A stretch of 64,000 bases of DNA, from positions 42,193,474 to 42,257,473 of the forward strand of contig CP154957.1 in assembly GCA_039621445.1 (NCBI GenBank), given 5' to 3'. Shown here one piece after another: positions 20,930 through 31,944 of this stretch (within the stretch, counting starts at the first letter, position 1; each line of letters opens with the position of its first letter). Origin of the DNA: Euglena gracilis. Lineage: Eukaryota; Euglenida; Euglenophyceae; Euglenales. Both the position numbers and the translations under genes were made by a program. A model generated the notes under the pieces. That model had not been told where the DNA came from. It searched no databases and saw nothing but the letters and a program-made list of their open reading frames with translations.

Positions 20930-21762
20930 TCCTAAGGCGCCTTTGGTCGTCTAGCGGGGGGGGGGTGCGGGGGGGGTGCGGGGGGGGGGCGGGGGGGGGG
21001 GGTGCGGGGGGGGTGCGGGGGGGGGCTGCCGCCCCCCCTCCACCACCCCCCCGCACCCCCCCCGCCCTCCAATAACAAAATCCCTTCCGGGGGGTAACCG
21101 ACCCAGTGCCATGCGCGCATGTAATGCCACGCGCACCGTAAACAAAACAGTCCTAAGGCGCCTTCGGCGCCCTTGGTCGTCTAGCGGGGGGGGGGGGCTG
21201 CCGCCCCCCCCCGCACCCCCCCCCGCCCTCCAATAACAAAATCCCTTCCGGGGGGTAACCGACCCAGGGCCATGCGCGCATGTAATGCCACGCGCACCGT
21301 GAACAAAACAGTCCTAAGGCGCCTTCGGCGCCCTTGGTCGTCTAGCGGGGGGGGGGGGGGGGCTGCCGCCCCCCCCCGCACCCCCCGCCGCCCTCCAATA
21401 ACAAAATCCCTGCCGGGGGGTAACCGACCCAGGGCCATGCGCGCATGTAATGCCACTCGCACCGTAAACAAAACAGTCCTAAGGCGCCTTCGGCGCCCTT
21501 GGTCGTCTAGCGGGGGGGGGGGGGCTGCCGCCCCCCCCGCACCCCCCCCCCCGCCCTCCAATAACAAAATCCCTTCCGGGGGGTAACCGACCCAGGGCCA
21601 TGCGCGCATCTAATGCCGCGCGCACCGTAAACAAAACAGTCCTAAGGCGCCTTTGGCGCCCTTGGTCGTCTAGCGGGGGGGGGGGGGCTGACGCCCCCCT
21701 CCCCGCACCCCCCCCCACCCTCCAATAACAAAATCCCCTCCGGGGGGTAACCGACCCATGGG
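20930..21762 (-). repeat. sat-1, inverted array, about 5 units
   Basis: The same unit as the main array on the opposite strand. The first unit (20941-21050) has a duplicated G-run core. Confidence 0.9.
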
Positions 21763-22237
21763 GCCCCAAAATTTTTTTTTTTTTTGTTATTAAACGAAAG
21801 TGGCCACTTTGGGGGGGTTAAGTAAATTTGACAAAATATGCCATGCCACTCTGAGGGGGGTGTTGAGGGTAATGCCACCCCCCCCCCCCGCTGCCGCCCC
21901 CCCCCCCCCCGGACCCCCGTACCGCCCTCTTGACAAAGTAACGTAAACATTGTCTGATTTCGTGCAAGATCCTAAAAGCAGAAAAAGGAATTTTTGATAA
22001 AAAATTTCATGTTTTTCTCTGAGGGAAATTTTTCCTTCACAGGGGGGGGGGCTTAAAAATCTTCTGAGAGGGGGGGGGTGGTCGAATTATTGGTGGTCGC
22101 CTCGCGACCGGTCGCTCCGACCACCAACGGTCGCTAGCGACCGATCGCCAGAATTCGGTCGCTAGCGACCATGGTAGCTAGCGACCGGTCGCTAGCGACC
22201 ACCAAAAGTTCCATGGCCAATTTTTCCGCTCGGAGGC

Positions 22238-23640
22238 GTGGCATTTACATGCGCGCCTGGCCCTGGGTCGGTTACCCCCCGGAGGGGATTTCGTTATTGG
22301 AGGGCGGTGGGGGGGGGGGGGGGGCGGCAGCCCCCCCCCCCGCTGGACGACCAAGGGCGCCGAAGGCGCCTTAGGACTGTTTTGTTTACGGTGCGCGTGG
22401 CATTACATGCGCCTGGCCCTGGGTTGGTTAGCCCCCGGAGGGGGTTATTGGAGGGCGGGGGGGGGGGGTGCGGGGGGGGGGGCACCCCCCCCCCCCCCGA
22501 TAGACGACCAAGGGCGCCGAAGGCGCCTTAGGACTGTTTTGTTTACGGTGCGCGTGGCATTACATGCGCGCCTGGCCCTGGGTCGGTTACCCCCCCCGGA
22601 GGGGATTTGTTATTGGAGGGCGGGGGGGGTGCGGGGGGGGGGGGGCGGCAGCCCCCCCCCCCCCGCTAGACGACCAAGGGCGCCGAAGGCGCCTTAGGAC
22701 TGTTTTGTTTACGGTGCGCGTGACATTTACATGCGCGCCTGGCCCTGCGTCGGTTACCCCCCGGAGGGGATTTTGTTATTGGAGGGCGGGGGGTGCGGGG
22801 GGGGGCGGCAGCCCCCCCCCCCCCCCGCTAGACGACCAAGGGCGCCGAAGGCGCCTTAGGACTGTTTTGTTTACGGTGCGCGTGACATTTACACGCGCGC
22901 CTGGCCCTGGGTCGGTTACCCCCCGGAGGGGATTTTGTTATTGGAGGGCGGGGGGGTGCGGGGGGGGGGGGGCGGCAGCCCCCCCCCGCTAGACGACCAA
23001 GGGCGCCAAAGGCGCCTTAGGACTGTTTTGTTTACGGTGCGCGTAGCATTACATGCGCGCCTGGCCCTGGGTCGGTTACCCCCGGAGGGGATTTTGTTAT
23101 TGGAGGGGGGGGGGGGGTGTGGGGGGGGGGGGTGCGGGGGGGGGGGCGGCATCCCCCCCCCCCCCCCGCTAGACGACCAAGGGCGCCAAAGGCGCCTTAG
23201 GACTGTTTTGTTTACGGTGCGCGTGGCATTACCCCCCCCCCCTTTGTTGTCCCACCGACCTGCCCCCGGGAGGCCCGACCGGACAATAAAGGGGGGGGGA
23301 CAATAAAGGGGTACCAAAGGAATTTCATTTGGCCGGGCCAAAAAAACCCCCCGTCGGCCGGGGCCCAGGGACAATAAAGGGGGGGGGACAATAAAGGGGG
23401 GGGGTGGTACATGCGCGCCTGGCCCTGGGTCGGTTACCCCCCGGAAGGGATTTTGTTGTTGGAGGGCGGGGGGGGGGGTGTGGGGGGGGTGGGGGGGGTG
23501 TCAGCCCCCCCCCGCCAGACGACCAAGGGCGCCGAAGGCGCCTTAGGACTGTTTTGTTTACGGTGCGCGTGGCATTAGATGCGCGCCTGGCCCTGGGTTG
23601 GTTAGCCCCCGGAGGGGATTTTGTTATTGGACGCCCCCCC
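22238..23640 (+). repeat. sat-1, forward array, about 8 units, interrupted once
   Basis: Forward units with slightly different spelling (CATGCGCGCCTGGCCC) from the main array, suggesting local homogenisation. It is interrupted at 23232-23407 by an ACAAT element. Confidence 0.9.
23232..23407. mobile_element. ACAAT miniature transposon, copy 4, proven TA insertion
   Basis: 176 bp inserted in a sat-1 unit. Every other unit reads GTGGCATTACATGCGCG; here the element sits between two TA copies at that point. This demonstrates a TA target duplication. Confidence 0.9.
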
Positions 23641-23717
23641 CCCCCCCAGACCCTCACCCGTCGAACTGGACTCCTGGACAAAGACAACTTTCACAGAACT
23701 GGCGCAAAAAGAACATA

Positions 23718-23926
23718 ACGTGATCCCCCCCCCTATATGTCACCCACCCCTAATTGTCGCCCCCCCCCCCCTTGGGGGGGCGACAATTAGGGGTGGGGTA
23801 CCCATGGACCCATGGACATGTAGGGTGAATTGAGTAACCCCACCCCTAATTGTCACCCACCCCTAATTGTCGCCGGGGGGGTCAAAACGCTCCCTGGGGG
23901 GTGCCATATAGGGGGGGGGGTCACGT
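23718..23926. mobile_element. miniature element with ACGTGA ends, TA duplication
   Basis: The ends are ACGTGATCCCCCC and, inverted, ACGTGACCCCCCC; inside are paired ACAATTAGGGGTGG motifs. TA flanks both ends. The related EP body at 50715-50735 gives the uninterrupted site (AAGAAGATATTACCC). Confidence 0.7.
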
Positions 23927-24399
23927 TATTTCCCAATTTTTTTTGCAAATGGACCCCCGAATGGGGGTTTCTGAAGGCATTTGGGTGGGTTTTGAGTCAT
24001 TTTCCTTCATATTTCAAAGAAATTTTTTTGGAGGGGGGGGGCTAAAAAATTTTTTTAGAGGGGGGGGGTGGACTTAAAATTGGTGGTCGGGCCGACTAGT
24101 CGGCCCGACCACCAATGGTCGCTAGGCCATCCCCAACAGTCCCTAGCGACTAGTCGTTAGCGACTAGTTGCTAGCGCCCACCAAAAAATCTACCCCCAAT
24201 TCCCCGCTAGGAGCCCCCCCTTACCCCCCCCCCCCCCGACAATGCCCCCCCCCCCCCGATAGTATCCCCCGCCCTGTGGTTAAGTCGGTACCCCCCTCCG
24301 CCGGACTCAGCACAACGCCGGTGACCCCCTACGATGGACTCAGGGGTGACAAAGCCGGTGGAGGGGGTCCACCGGCTTTGTCTTGAGTCCGGTGGACCC

Positions 24400-25127
24400 C
24401 CCCCAAATTTTAAACCAGCCGAAATGAATATGGTTGCAACCACATTTGGGAATTTGGGAATCAAACCAGGAATCCCACTTGGTCTGTGCATGCAGCTTGA
24501 GCAAATCTGAATCATCCAGCACCCGCACCTCTGGCTGACGTGCTCTGAACTTTTTCAGCCGTGATGAACATGAGTCCCCACCGGAAAAGGGCTGGGTTTG
24601 GTCGAGGGGGGGGTTGGGGTGGTTCAGACCCCCCCCGCTAGAACATACCCCGCCTTACTGTTTTGTTTACGCGCGTGGCATTAGATGCGCACCCCCCCCC
24701 AAAACAACCCACACCCCCCCCCCCACAAAACTATTACTTTGCTAAAAGGCTCCCTTCTCAAAACAACTTTATAAAAGTTTCTCCCTCACACCCCCCCCCC
24801 ATATCCTTCACCCCACCCATTTTCGCCCCCACCCCCTTATTATTCCCACCAACCCTGGACAGCTAACGAAATACCCCACCCCCATATTGCTTTTTCACCT
24901 GTTTCCTCCCCGCCTTTGTTTGTCCACGGACCCCCCCTTTCCCTTCTTCAAATTACCCCCAAATCACCCAATGACATTTTGTTTCAAATGGTCACCAATT
25001 TTCCAAAAATATTAGTGAAAAATATGTGGGAGTCACGAATCCCCCCCCCCCTCAATGCCTTTTTAATGACCCCCCACCCCCCCACGATAGTCCTCCCCAA
25101 AATTTGCCACTCCTCACCCACTTTTTT

Positions 25128-25158
<31 letters not shown>

Positions 25159-25921
25159 TTTTTCCCCCCGCCCCCCGCATGCACCCCCCGCCCCTTGTTA
25201 AGTCGGTCGACCCAACAACCTTGAGCCCTTTGTGACCCCCCGGATGTACCACCCTTTGGGAACCAGCCCCCGTTGTTGTTCCCCCCCCCTCACCCCCCCC
25301 AAATTCATAAACCAAGCCCTTCCTCACTTCTTTCTGGGTCAGTTGCAATTGTGTCTCCTTTTCCCCCTGTCCCCATCTCACTTCGCTCATCCAGCACCCT
25401 GTCTCCCCACCCCCCTGGCAAGACGTGCTCTGAGCAGTTTTCTGCCTCCTGGTGATGAATCTTCCACAATCGGCAACAAAAGTTGGAAACTGGGTTTACA
25501 TGCTCAGGCTTCGTCAATTTGTGCATCGCAGCCAATGCGTTGACATAAGTTGTCAACGTCTGCGGAGCCCACTCACACATGGGTACCCCAGCCTGCTGAC
25601 ATAGAAGCTGTCTTTGGGCCTTGTGGGCAATCTTTTCAGCTTCCGTGTCGAACATGGCATGCACCGAGAGGACATGCTTTGCAAAAGCGCACATGTACTC
25701 GTCCAAGTCATCGGTTTTGTAGCCTCTCACCTCACAAATTTTCGGAAATTGACAAGAGCTACATAACCTCCTTTCTGGTTTTTGGCGCTACCATCAGGCT
25801 GAGGCACAGATTGTGAGAAAATGTCCCCAAAAAGGACGGTTGGCGTGGGTCCCAAGCCAGCCTCAGCAACGACAATGGCCTGTGCCGGCATCATCTTGGC
25901 TGTGGGAAACAAGGCACACAC
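24400..25921 (-). pseudogene. recombinase-like gene, disrupted copy
   Basis: Three minus-strand pieces match the protein at 36127-37442 in order: 25921-25727 (PAQAIVVAEAGLGP), 25730-25440 (KTDDLDEYMCAFAKHVLSVH, then LTTYVNALAAMHKLTKP) and 24528-24450 (VLDDSDLLKLHAQTKWDSWF). A 25727-25730 frame change separates the first two, and about 850 bp of C-rich repeat (24590-25430) separates the last two. The region beyond TKWDSW, which holds the arginine motif and PHD finger in the other copy, is missing. Clearly non-functional. Confidence 0.65.
24590..25430. other. C-run-rich insertion in the recombinase pseudogene
   Basis: It begins with a sat-1 remnant (GTTTTGTTTACGCGCGTGGC at about 24660) and continues as C-tract-rich filler, with one AGTCGGT at about 25201 resembling a YR-element end. 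ACGTGCTCTGA occurs at both edges (about 24539 and 25425), which could be a duplication or a repeated stretch of the interrupted gene. No gene. Confidence 0.45.
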
Positions 25922-26419
25922 AACAAAAACATAATTTTCCTCATTAGGGGGTCACCGGCTTTGTCCTGAGTCCGGCGGGGGGGGTCACCGACTTAAAGCA
26001 AGACCCCCCCTCCACCGGCTTTGTCCTGAGTCCGGGGGAGGGGGTCACCGGCTTTGTCCGGACTCAGGACAAAGCCGGTGGAGGGGGGGTCTTTCTTGAT
26101 ATAGAGCCGGGTGGGACACCATAGGGGGGGGGGGGGGGCTCCGTGCGGACGATTGGCTATGACGATCCCGGAGGTCGTACCGACCATTGGCTATGGCCTA
26201 TCGACCATTGGAGGTCGGGCCGACCTGGTCGGCCCGACCGCCAATCATCCGCATTACCCCCCCCTTTTTTGAAATTTAAGCCCCCCCCCCCGGAAACTTG
26301 AATCAGTATTCGGTAAAATTTGACTCAAAATGCACGGAAAAACATTGGAATGAGCTTGAAACTGGCAAAAAAAACGTCCCATGTTAAAGAAAGAGTCCCT
26401 AATGAACTTAGTCGGCCTA

Positions 26420-26730
26420 CGGCCCCCCCCGGGAGGGGGCTGCCGCCCCCCCCCCCCCCGACCCCCCCGCCCAAAATAACAGTACCCCCTTGTGTGTGCA
26501 AGGCAACGGTGGCCAAAACGCGCATCCTAACAAAATCCTTTTGTGTGTGCAAGGCAAGGATGGCCAAAACGCGCCCCCCAACAAACTCCCTTTGTGCTAA
26601 CTTAGTCGGCCTACGGCCTCCTCCGGGGGGGGGGGCTGCCGCCCCCCCGGACCCCCCCCCCGCCCAAAATAACAATATCCCCTTGTGTGTGCAAGGCTAG
26701 GGTGGACAAAACGCGCACCGTAACAAAATC
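26420..26730 (-). repeat. sat-3, about two units
   Basis: Units of about 150 bp in the inverse orientation of the 46170 array: GCCTACGGCC, C-runs with CTGCCG, CGCCCAAAATAACA, CCCCTTGTGTGTGCAAGGC and GGCCAAAACGCGC. The array resumes at 29005 after the nested AB element. Confidence 0.8.
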
Positions 26731-26811
26731 GGCCCCGGCGGATGATTGGCTATGACGATCCCGGAGGTCGTACCGACCATGGTCGGCCCGACCTATGGTC
26801 GGCCCGACCTG

Positions 26812-27871
26812 AGTGGCAGACGGTAGACTGGTAGACCGGAGGGGGGGGGTCCTGGGTGGTCGGCCGACTAGTCGGCCGACCACCCAACTGGTTGGGGGGG
26901 GGGGGTCCTGGGTGGTCGGCCGACTAGTCGGCCGACCACCCAACTGGTCGGCCGACTAGTCGTTCGACTAGTCGGCAGCTAGTCGGTACATTAGAGTGGG
27001 TGGTCGGCCGACTAGTCGACCGACCACCCACTCTAATGTAGTTACGGGCCAGTCTCGCCGACTTTTAAGCCCCCCCCCCTGTGAAAAAACTTTTGTCCAA
27101 ATCACCTCAACACCAGTCAAAACCCACCCAATTGGCTCCAGAACCCCCCAATTGGGGGTGAATATGCAAAAAACTTGGGGGGGGAATGCCCAGTTTGGGC
27201 CACTTTTGGGAAAACACTTAGCCCTCCAAGTATATTGCCAACATAGAAGGGATTTAGTTATTTGAGGGGGGGGTGCGGGGGGCGGACCCCCCCCCCGCCT
27301 ATGCCAAAGTGAGCCACAAAAACGACTTAACCCCGGAGTATGTTGCCAACATTGAAGATTTCCATCTGAGGGTGTTCCTGTTGGTGTAAGGCACTTATTT
27401 GCCCATCCGGACCATTTCCGGGTGGTTTGGACCCGCCACAGACCATTTTTATTACCACCGACTAGCCACCGACTAGTTTGCATACAATTTTCTTCATAAA
27501 AAGTCGGCGAGACTGGCCCGTAACTACCCCCCCCCCCCATATTGTCCCAACCACCTTCCCACTGGCACCCCAAATGGACAATATGGGGGGGGGACAATAT
27601 GGGGGTACCAAAGGAAATTTCATTGGCCGAGCCAAAAAAACCCCCCGTCGGCCGGGCCGAGGGACAATATGGGGGGGGGACAATATGGGGGGGGGGTGGT
27701 ACATTAGAGTGGGTAGTTGGCCGACTAGTCGGCCGACCCCCCAGGACCCCCCCCCCCCGTCTCGCCGACTGGCTGCCGACCAGGCCTAGTCGGCCGACAA
27801 GTTGGGTGGTCGGCCGACTAGTCGGCCGACCACCCAGGACCCCCCCCCCCCCCAGTCTACCGCCTAGAGCC
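26812..27871. mobile_element. TG element copy 2, 9-bp duplication CCCGACCTG
   Basis: The ends AGTGGCAGACGGTAGACTGG and, inverted, GGCTCTAGGCGGTAGACTGG are flanked by CCCGACCTG (26803-26811, 27872-27880). The intact alpha arm at about 45293-45306 reads straight through one CCCGACCTGG. Inside are GTCGGCCGACTAG palindromes, the AAATGGCTCCAG-type body, one sat-2 unit (about 27240-27345) and an ACAAT-type insertion. Confidence 0.9.
27527..27699. mobile_element. ACAAT miniature transposon, copy 5, ATATTGTCC subtype, proven TA insertion
   Basis: All motif copies read ACAATATGG. The host TG arm is uninterrupted at 35851-35868 (CCCGTAACTACATTAGAG); here the element lies between two TA copies at that site. 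Confidence 0.9.
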
Positions 27872-28074
27872 CCCGACCTGGCCGTTATCGACCACTGGAG
27901 GTCGGGCCGACCAGGTCGGCCCGACCTCCAATCAACCGCATTACCCCCCCCTTTTTGAAATTTAAGCCCCCCCCCCTCAAAATTCGATTCTCTTAATTTG
28001 GCTGAAAATGCATAAAAACACATTGGAATGACCTCCAAACTGGCAAAAAAACGTCCCATTTTTGAAAAAATTCG

Positions 28075-28618
28075 ATTAGAGTTGGGGTTAGGGATACAGT
28101 TATGGTTAGGGTTAGGGATACAGTTAGGGATAGGGTTAGGGATACAGATAGGGTTCGGGTTAGGGTTAGGGTTAGGGTTAGGGATACGGTTAGGGTTAGG
28201 GCTAGGGTTAGAGTTAGGGTTGGGGATACGGTTAGGGTTTCGGTTAGGGTTAGGGATAGGGTTAGGGATACGGTTAGGGTTAGGGATAGGGTTAGAGTTA
28301 GGGTTAGGGTTAGGGATACGGTTAGTGTTACGGTTATTGTTAGGGTTAGGGATACGGTTAGGGTTAGAGTTCGGGCCAGGGATACGGTTTGAGTTTGGGT
28401 TGGGGATACGGTTAGGTTTAGGGTTAGGGATACGGATAGGGTTCGGGTTAGGGTCAGGGTTAGGGTTAGGGTTAGGGTTAGGGATAGGGTTAGGGATACG
28501 GATAGGGTTCGGGAGTTAGGGTTAGGGATACGGTTAGGGTTAGGGCTAGGGTTAGAGTTAGGGTTAGGGATACGGTTAGGGTTTCGGTTAGGGTTAGAGT
28601 TAGGGTTAGGGATACGGT
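28075..28618 (+). repeat. degenerate TTAGGG array
   Basis: TTAGGG repeats mixed with a recurrent GGGATACGG variant over about 540 bp, right after the alpha arm. The order (alpha arm, TTAGGG, sat-3, beta arm) repeats at 45505. It is interstitial, not a chromosome end. Confidence 0.9.
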
Positions 28619-29004
28619 ACACACAAGGGGCTATTGTTATTTTGGGCAGGGGTGGTCGGGGGGGGGGGGGCGGCAGCCCCCCCCCCCCCCGGAGGAGGCC
28701 GTAGGCCAACTAAGTTCATTAGGGACTCTTTCTTTAACATGGGACGTTTTTTTTTGCCAGTTTCAAGCTCATTCCAATGTTTTTCCATGCATTTTGAGTC
28801 AAATTTTACTGAATACTGATTCAAGTTTCCGGGGGGGGGGTTGGGGGCTTAAAAATCAAAAAGGGGGGGTAATGCGGATGATTGGCGGTCGGGCCGACCA
28901 GGTCGGCCCGACCTCCAATGGTCGATAGGCCATAGCCAATGGTCGGCCCGACCATGGTCGGTACGACCTCCGGGATCGTCATAGCCAATCATCCGCACGG
29001 AGCC

Positions 29005-29418
29005 AACAAAATCCTTTTGTGTGTGCAAGGCAAGGATGGCCAAAACGCCCCCCCCCCCAGCAAACTCCCTTTGTGCTAACTTAGTTGCGCACCCAAACAA
29101 AATCTTTGTGTGTGCATTAACCCTAACCGTATCCCTAACCCTAACCCTAACCCTAACCCGAACCCTATCCGTATCCCTAACCCTAACCGTATCCCCAACC
29201 CAAACTCAAACCGTATCCCTGGCCCGAACTCTAACCCTAACTCTAACCCTAACTGTATCCCTAACCCTAACCATAACTGTATCCCTAACCCTGACCCTAA
29301 TCCCCAGCCCTAACCGTATCCCTAACCCTAACTCTTACCCTATCCCTAACCCTAACCCTATCCCTAACCGTATCCCCAACCCAAACTCAAACCGTATCCC
29401 TCGCCCGAACTCTAACCC
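29005..29418 (-). repeat. sat-3 remnant and CCCTAA array of the outer AB element
   Basis: The sat-3 unit resumes after the nested AB element and passes at about 29115 into CCCTAA repeats with CCGTATCCC variants. The array is cut at 29418 by the GA left end and continues at 42531. Confidence 0.8.
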
Positions 29419-29924
29419 GGCCCCGGTCGGAAAATCGCGGATGACCAAATTGCGGGTCGGGCCGACCTGTGTGGGTCGGCCGGCTTCGTGCGGAATCCTA
29501 GCCATGCTACTTCTGGAGGTCGGGCCGACCTAGGTCGGGCCGACCATTGGCCATGGCTTATCGACCTCTGGAGGTCGGGCCGACCTGGTCGGCCCGACCT
29601 CCAGAGGTTCCTTTGGTGTGCAATGCCCAAACCCTAACCCTACCCCTACCCCTGCCCTGACCCTGACCCTAACCCTGACCCTAACCCTAACCCAGCTCTT
29701 TCATCCCATATTAAAAACGTGTTCAGCCCGCCAAATGCCTGCCCTGAAATTCGTGGTCGTGAACACGTTTTCAATGAGGGCATTTGTGGCAATGACACGT
29801 TTTCCATTAAGGCATCTGTGTTCAGGCACGTTTTCCATTAAGGCATCTGTGGCAATGACACGTTTTCCATTAAGGCATCTGTGTTCAGGCACGTTTTCCA
29901 TTAGGGCATCTGTGGCAACCCCGA

Positions 29925-30575
29925 GCAGGGTTGACGTTTTTTTTAAAAAAAAACGCAAAAAAAACATGTTTTTTTTGAAAAAGCAAAAATTGACCTTTTT
30001 CCTTGCGAAATGACCATTTTTTTGAAGAAAATTTTTCGCGGGTGGTTCGGGTCACGAGGGGGGGGGTCACGGGGGGGGGGGTCACAGGGGGGGGTCACGA
30101 GGGGGGGTCACATTTTCGGTGGCCAGATTAGAAATCACCGAAAACGAATTTTTGGGAAAAAATCCTTTTTAGGCTCCAAAATAGGAATCCCCCAAACGAA
30201 AATTAGGAAATCTACCAGAATATTTTGTCAAATTAGGCATCACCGGCCAAGTTTTTCAGAAAAAATGGCCAAAACGGGTCTTAGGTCGGGTTGGGGGAGG
30301 GGGGTCACCCCTGTGAAGTTTTTTTTCTTCAAATGTGTGAAAGTATTTCCAAATCTGTGTTTTCTGGTGCGAAAAATCATGCTTTCAACCCAAAAAAGTG
30401 GAAATGTTGTAGAGATAAAAAAAATGCACTTTTTCCCAAAAAAACATTACAAAAAATTTTCCCCCAAACCCTCCATGACGTTTTTTTTGTTTTTTTTAAA
30501 AAAAACATATTTTTTTTAAAAAAACATGTTTTTTTGTTTCAAAAAAAACAAGCCATCAACCTTGACCCCGAGCAA
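29925..30575. repeat. T/A-rich repeat with CACGG-type block
   Basis: Poly-T/poly-A sequence (ACATGTTTTTTT, TTTTTCCTTGCGAAATG) matching 19770-20170 encloses a CACGG end with ATTAGGAAT motifs (30038-30260). ORFs here are Lys/Phe-rich low complexity. Confidence 0.55.
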
Positions 30576-30725
30576 AAAGTAAAAATCGCTGTCATGAAAA
30601 ATCGGCGTGCGGTTGAGAGGCCGGGTGGTCCTCAACGGGTGAGGCGGGTCGGGGGCACTCTACAACACGACAGAAGGCTAGGCACAACGACAGGGAGTGG
30701 CGGACATCACGGCACAGGACATGCT

Positions 30726-31277
30726 TTACACAAAAAAGAGCCATACTTTGGTGGCCGCCGCAAATCTTGGCAATGAAAATGATATGAAGCAGGCGTCACA
30801 GACAACTTTGTTCAGCTCCACACAATTTGGATTTTTGGGTATGGCAACACCACAAAAACCACATTTCTCCTGTTTTATAGGCAGTCGGGAACGATTCCCT
30901 GAAACGAACAAAGTTCCCGTCTGCTGCTCACGTTGAGCCACACATTGTTCGATGACGCTCGCCTCATCGAACAACAGGCTGGGGTCCAGCTCCCATCCCG
31001 TCCAGGCAACAAAGAAAGCATCCAGCTCAGGCTAAGAGGCTTGCCGATGTTGACACAGTTTGGCGAACTCCAAACAGTTGGCAACACCAGCAAGCTCTGC
31101 ACCTACGGAGCCGGACTTTTTCTTTGTGTTGCCCTGTGCCAGCAAGGTGCCATAAAGGGGGTCAACCTTCGGCTTCTTGGCATCTTGCTGGTATACCGCG
31201 AGAGCAGCCAGGAACAGTTCTGTCCTAGGGGGAGGTGGCAAAAGACTATTCACAAACTTTGCCGTGCGTTTAGCCAT
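30726..31277 (-). pseudogene. MAKR-family protein, longest copy, one in-frame TAG
   Basis: 184 codons in one frame from ATG (31275-31277). The N-terminus (MAKRTAKFVNSLLPPPPR, DPLYGTLLAQGNTKKKSG) is followed by a middle segment. A TAG at 31032-31034 aligns with a Tyr codon (TAC) of the 58528 copy. The frame then continues in register: ELDAFFVAWTGWELDPSLLFD, and a Cys-rich knuckle CGFC-x9-C-x7-CDAC that should bind zinc. Alignment with the other copy keeps length across the stop, so it is a nonsense mutation rather than an intron. Function unknown; probably the main protein of the MAKR element. Confidence 0.6.
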
Positions 31278-31739
31278 ACTGGGAGGGCTGCGGAAAAATG
31301 AAAAGAAAGAAAGGAAAAAAGGGGGGTTACACGTTTTCAATGAGGGCATTTGTGGCAATGACACGTTTTCCATTAAGGCATCTGTGTTCAGGCACGTTTT
31401 CCATTAGGGCATTTGTGGCAATGACACGTTTTCCATTAAGGCATCTGTGTTCAGGCACGTTTTCCATTAGGGCGCCGTTTTTTGGGTCCGAATTTCACAA
31501 ATTCGCGTTTTTAACCCCTTGCGTGAATCATGACCACGAATTTCAGGGCAGGCATTTGGCGGGCTCTGAACACGTTTTTAAACAAATTGTGGCTGAGCCC
31601 AGATTTCAGCCTGAAAACGTGTTCAGGGGGCCCCCTTCGGGGGCCCCCTGGCTGAACACGTTTTCAGGCTGAAATCTGGGCTCAGCCACAATTTGTGTGT
31701 AGAAAAAAAAATTTGAAAAACGCGAACTTAGTCGGCCTA

Positions 31740-31830
31740 CGGCCTCCTCCGGGGGTGGGGGGGGGGGGGCCGCCCCCCCCCCCCCCCCCGACCCTCCGGC
31801 TCTAGGCGGTAGACTGGGGATTAGGATTAG
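31740..31830. repeat. sat-3-type core and a solo TG end
   Basis: GGCCTACGGCCTCCTCCGGG and G/C-runs, then GGCTCTAGGCGGTAGACTGG at about 31798. The latter is a TG left terminus with no partner seen. Confidence 0.5.
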
Positions 31831-31944
31831 GATTAGAAGTGCCCCACGTCATGCAATGCCCAAGGTCGACAGGGCCACTATGGCCCTGCCTCCAAGGGGC
31901 CTACCCGGGGCCCGGATGATGCTCCAGGAGCGTGGTACAGGAGA

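Larger units (their letters stand above)
19398..22237. mobile_element. EP element nested in sat-1
   Basis: The left end GGCTCATTGCGGATTATTGG and inverted right end GCCTCCGAGCGGAAAAATTGG continue into GGAACTTTTGGTGG and GGTCGCTAGCGACC. Sat-1 in plus orientation abuts it on both sides, with 7 bp of the unit missing at the junction and no clean duplication. Inside are the CAGGCAG element and an inverted sat-1 array. Confidence 0.55.
14562..24215. mobile_element. possible outer EP element filled with sat-1
   Basis: The left end is GGCTCCGAGCGGAAAATTGG and the inverted right end is GGCTCCTAGCGGGGAATTGG; both run into TTTTGGTGG and CGCTAGC palindromes. Between them are sat-1 arrays, an inner EP element (19398-22237), a hAT-like miniature element and ACAAT copies. 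No matching 9-bp duplication is present, so the two ends may not be original partners. Confidence 0.4.
24293..26104. mobile_element. tyrosine-recombinase-like element YR-24 (decayed)
   Basis: Bounded on the left by AGTCGGTACCCCC and on the right by GGGGGGTCTTTCTTGATATA, the same limits as the element at 36081-40354. Both ends hold several inverted copies of ACAAAGCCGGTGGA. It encodes a broken copy of the recombinase-like gene on the minus strand. Confidence 0.65.
26731..29004. mobile_element. AB element nested in sat-3, 9-bp duplication AACAAAATC
   Basis: The alpha end (GGCCCCGGCGGATGATTGG) is on the left, the inverted beta end (GGCTCCGTGCGGATGATTGG) on the right. AACAAAATC flanks both (26722-26730, 29005-29013), and the uninterrupted CTAACAAAATCC occurs in the neighbouring sat-3 unit at about 26529. 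Contents: alpha arm (split by a TG element), TTAGGG array, sat-3 unit, beta arm. Confidence 0.9.
29705..31720 (-). mobile_element. MAKR element copy 2
   Basis: From AACGTGTTCAGCCCGCC at 29705 to the large hairpin ending CACAATTTGTG at about 31700. GAAAACGTG repeats occur near both ends (29755-29915 and 31328-31475). The hairpin side supplies the uninterrupted target of the CACGG insertion in copy 1. The gene is at 30726-31277. T/A-rich and CACGG-type inserts fill 29925-30575. Confidence 0.65.

Noticed and set aside
21272-21609. Sat-1 arrays as integron attC-like cassettes
   Set aside because: Units share hairpins but have no cassette genes and no integrase nearby.
14562-24215. Confident single EP element with target duplication
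   Set aside because: Flanks do not match (GAAAATCAG versus CCCCCTTAC), so the two ends may belong to different elements. Kept only at low confidence.
24539-25434. ACGTGCTCTGA as the target duplication of the C-rich insert in the recombinase pseudogene
   Set aside because: The insert has no recognisable ends and the surrounding bases are only partly similar; it may be divergence within the gene.
28028-28519. 163-codon Gly/Leu/Ile-rich ORF
   Set aside because: It is TTAGGG-type repeat translated; all frames of such repeats stay open for long distances.
28075-28618. True chromosome end
   Set aside because: The array is degenerate, flanked on both sides by element sequence, and recurs in both orientations at several sites.
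31032-31106. 75-nt GTAGGT...CTTAG intron removing the TAG in the MAKR gene
   Set aside because: The segment aligns without gaps to coding sequence in the 58528 copy, with the stop opposite a Tyr codon.
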